Shown here: positions 34,097 to 35,962 of the stretch, piece after piece
Position numbering within the stretch: position 1 is the stretch's first letter
Layout of the letters: each line of letters begins with the position of its first letter
Source: an uncultured Acidobacteriia bacterium
GTDB taxonomy: Bacteria > Acidobacteriota > Terriglobia > Bryobacterales > Bryobacteraceae
DNA: 35,962 nucleotides
Assembly: GCA_903882645.1 (NCBI GenBank)
Contig: CAIRXZ010000078.1
Location: 1 to 35,962, forward strand
Direction: 5' to 3'
Position numbers and translations under genes: made by a program
The notes under the pieces: generated by a model
Told to the model about the DNA's origin: nothing
What the model saw: only the letters and a program-made list of their open reading frames with translations
Databases searched by the model: none

Positions 34097-35920
34097 GTGT
34101 TCCTGAAGGCTACGCGCAAAACCGTCCGCGGCAAAACCTACATCAACCATCTTCTGGTCGAGTCCATCAGCACCCCCAAGGGGCCCCGCCACCACACGAT
34201 CTGTTCGCTCGGCGCCTTGCAACCCGCACCCCGCGAGCATTGGTTGGCTCTGGCCCACAAACTCGAGGCCGCTTTGAGCGGGCAGCAGTCGTTGCTGCCC
34301 GACACGTCAGTCGACTCGTTGTGCCAACGCGTGCAGGCCCAACCGCTCTCTGCCCAGCCGCAACGGGTGAGTGTCATCCCCGATCAGATCGAAATCGAAG
34401 AGGCCCGCGAAGTCGGCTCCGTGTATGTGGCACACCAGATGTGGCGGCGCCTCAAGCTGGATGCGATCTTAGGGAAGGCCGGTCTGAACCAGCGGGCGCG
34501 GCTGCTGACCGAGGTGATGGCCATCAATCGGCTGGTAGCTCCCGCCTCCGAGCACGCCATGCCGGAGTGGGTGCGCCGCACGGCGCTGGCCGACCTGCTG
34601 CATGCCGACTTCCGTCTGTTGAACGACGAGGCCCTCTATCGCAACCTCGACCGCCTCCACCCGCAACGCGCGCTCATCGAAGGAGAGTTGGCAGCGCGCG
34701 AGAAAGAGCTGTTTGCGCTGCCCGAGAGCATCTATCTCTACGATTTGACCTCGACGTATTTCGAGGGCCAGGCGCTCCGCAACCAGAAGGCCAAGCGGGG
34801 CTATTCACGCGACCAGCGGCCGGATTGCAAACAGGTGGTGATCGGGCTGGTGCTGGACGGCGACGGTTTTCCCAAAGCACACGAGGTCTTCGACGGGAAC
34901 CGCAATGACAGCACCACGATCGAGGACATGCTGACTGCCTTAGAGAAGCGTGTCGGCAAGAAGGCCGGCGCCACCGTGACGGTGGACCGGGGAATGGCTT
35001 ACGACAAGAACATCCAGCAGATCTGTAGCCGGGGTTATCACTACCTGGTGGCCGCCAGGCCGGAGGAACGCTGGCAACATGTGCAGGAGTTTGGCGAAGA
35101 ATCCGGCTGGGAAGATATCGTCCGTCAGCCTTCGGCGACCAATCCGTGCCAGAAGAAGACGCAGGTTTCCCTTAAACAGTGCCTGGTCGGCGAGGAGGTG
35201 CACGTTCTGTGTCTGAGTGAACAACGCAAGGAGAAGGACCGGGCGATCCGGGAACTGCAAGAGAAGCGGCTGCTGGCGAATCTGGAGAGCATGTCGCGCG
35301 GGATCGCCAAGAGGAAGAAGAAACCGCGCAGTGAAGCCGATGTGAACCAAGCCATCGGGCGGTTGCGCGAACGCTATTCCCGGGTGGGCCGTTACTATCA
35401 GATCCGCTACGAGGCCGAGCGGCGCGCTCTGATCTGGGAGGCCGACGCCGCGTTGAAGCGGCGGGCTGAACGACTCGATGGAAGCTATGTGCTGAAGACC
35501 GACCGCCGCGACCTGACGAAAGAAGAGATCTGGCGCCACTACATTCTGCTGACGCGGGTCGAGTCAGCATTCCGGGCGATGAAGAGCCCGCTGATGGAGC
35601 GGCCAATCTTTCATCATCTGGCCCACCGGGTCGAAACCCACATCTTCCTCTGTGTGCTGGCCTATCATCTGCTGGCCACGGTAGAGAAGACCTTCCTGGA
35701 TCAGGGTGTCCACACCTCCTGGGCCACGCTGCGGGAACAACTCGCCAGCCACCAGGTGGTCACGGTGGTGTTGCCGACCAGTGACGGCCAGGAGATCCGC
35801 ATTCGAAAGGCAACGACAGCCGAACCCGCGCACAAGGCGATCTACCAAGTGCTGAGGATTCCGGAAATCATTATCGAGCCGGTAGGGAGCCGCATAGTCA
35901 CTGAACGACCACGCAACTGA
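34097..35920 (+). CDS. IS1634-family DDE transposase
   Basis: From GTG 34097 the product is 607 residues and begins FLKATRKTVRGKTY, as in related transposases that start FLR or FLK. Catalytic acidic residues are visible in YLYDLTSTYFEG, TVTVDRGMAYDKN and, near the C-terminus, RVESAFRAMKSPLMERPIFH, with the usual HIFLCVLAYHL stretch after it. The frame is intact, so the element may be active. The open frame extends to a TTG at 34058, but that codon overlaps the -35 box. Confidence 0.92.
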   Translation: MFLKATRKTVRGKTYINHLLVESISTPKGPRHHTICSLGALQPAPREHWLALAHKLEAALSGQQSLLPDTSVDSLCQRVQAQPLSAQPQRVSVIPDQIEIEEAREVGSVYVAHQMWRRLKLDAILGKAGLNQRARLLTEVMAINRLVAPASEHAMPEWVRRTALADLLHADFRLLNDEALYRNLDRLHPQRALIEGELAAREKELFALPESIYLYDLTSTYFEGQALRNQKAKRGYSRDQRPDCKQVVIGLVLDGDGFPKAHEVFDGNRNDSTTIEDMLTALEKRVGKKAGATVTVDRGMAYDKNIQQICSRGYHYLVAARPEERWQHVQEFGEESGWEDIVRQPSATNPCQKKTQVSLKQCLVGEEVHVLCLSEQRKEKDRAIRELQEKRLLANLESMSRGIAKRKKKPRSEADVNQAIGRLRERYSRVGRYYQIRYEAERRALIWEADAALKRRAERLDGSYVLKTDRRDLTKEEIWRHYILLTRVESAFRAMKSPLMERPIFHHLAHRVETHIFLCVLAYHLLATVEKTFLDQGVHTSWATLREQLASHQVVTVVLPTSDGQEIRIRKATTAEPAHKAIYQVLRIPEIIIEPVGSRIVTERPRN

Positions 35921-35949
35921 TTGATTCCGCAGGGCCGCGCCCTCAATTA

Positions 35950-35962
35950 TGTGGAAGTTGGG
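35950..35962. repeat. Right terminal inverted repeat of the IS1634-type element
   Basis: TGTGGAAGTTGGG is the exact reverse complement of 33887-33899 and ends on the last base of the window. Confidence 0.9.

Larger units (their letters stand above)
33887..35962 (+). mobile_element. IS1634-family insertion sequence
   Basis: The 13-base left end CCCAACTTCCACA (33887-33899) is matched by its exact reverse complement at 35950-35962, the last bases of the window. One transposase gene lies between, after a 158-bp AT-richer leader. The length of 2076 bp fits the IS1634 group. The outer flank on the right is missing, so a target-site duplication cannot be tested. Confidence 0.9.

Noticed and set aside
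1-35962. Composite transposon bounded by the two IS elements
   Set aside because: The two elements belong to different families with unrelated ends, and housekeeping genes lie between them.
1-35962. CRISPR array or tRNA/rRNA genes
   Set aside because: No regularly spaced repeats with unique spacers and no tRNA-like or rRNA-like stretch were seen in the short intergenic regions.

Overview
The window reads as a high-GC chromosome segment of an Acidobacteriota bacterium close to Solibacter/Bryobacter. Three features point there. A secreted protease carries the Solibacter-type C-terminal domain (TIGR03437). The TonB-dependent receptor is Oar-like, with an N-terminal carboxypeptidase-regulatory domain. 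Short palindromic repeats lie at many gene borders. Both edges are insertion sequences: an rve/IS481-like element at 1-1694 and an IS1634-family element at 33887-35962, whose right inverted repeat ends on the last base. This may simply be an assembly contig that stops at repeats.

Region 1 (1756-5439) holds informational genes: dprA then topA. Region 2 (5549-15333) is all on the + strand. It holds a GH38 alpha-mannosidase-like secreted enzyme, an MFS transporter, a GH26 beta-mannanase-like enzyme with an odd repeat-filled insertion, a DnaC-like AAA+ ATPase, and a large exported protein with a decayed GH35-like N-terminus that starts inside the ATPase stop codon. The three glycosidase-like proteins suggest use of mannose-containing glycans.

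Region 3 (15334-16240) is a scar: the N-terminus of an IS4-family (DUF4372) transposase abuts, head to head, the N-terminal piece of a ribbon-helix-helix/D12 DNA-methyltransferase reading frame.

Region 4 (16258-19985) contains a class I aminotransferase on the minus strand, then an ECF sigma factor, a zinc-binding membrane anti-sigma factor and an exported protein of unknown function in one tight operon.

Region 5 (20133-24686) has hypC-hypD-hypE (NiFe-hydrogenase maturation) on the minus strand, with hypD extended by a dispersed repeat. Divergent from it is an NRAMP metal transporter fused to a universal stress protein domain. No hydrogenase and no hypA, hypB or hypF are seen here.

Region 6 (24830-33870) has a small exported protein overlapping a matrixin-type metalloprotease. 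Then comes a TonB-dependent receptor on the minus strand, divergent from a LytTR response regulator and a LytS-type histidine kinase. The receptor/regulator intergenic region carries three inverted repeats, so control of the receptor by this two-component system is a reasonable hypothesis.

I found no tRNA, rRNA or CRISPR array. Starts were revised from the longest reading frame where signal peptides, Shine-Dalgarno sites or family lengths argued for it.
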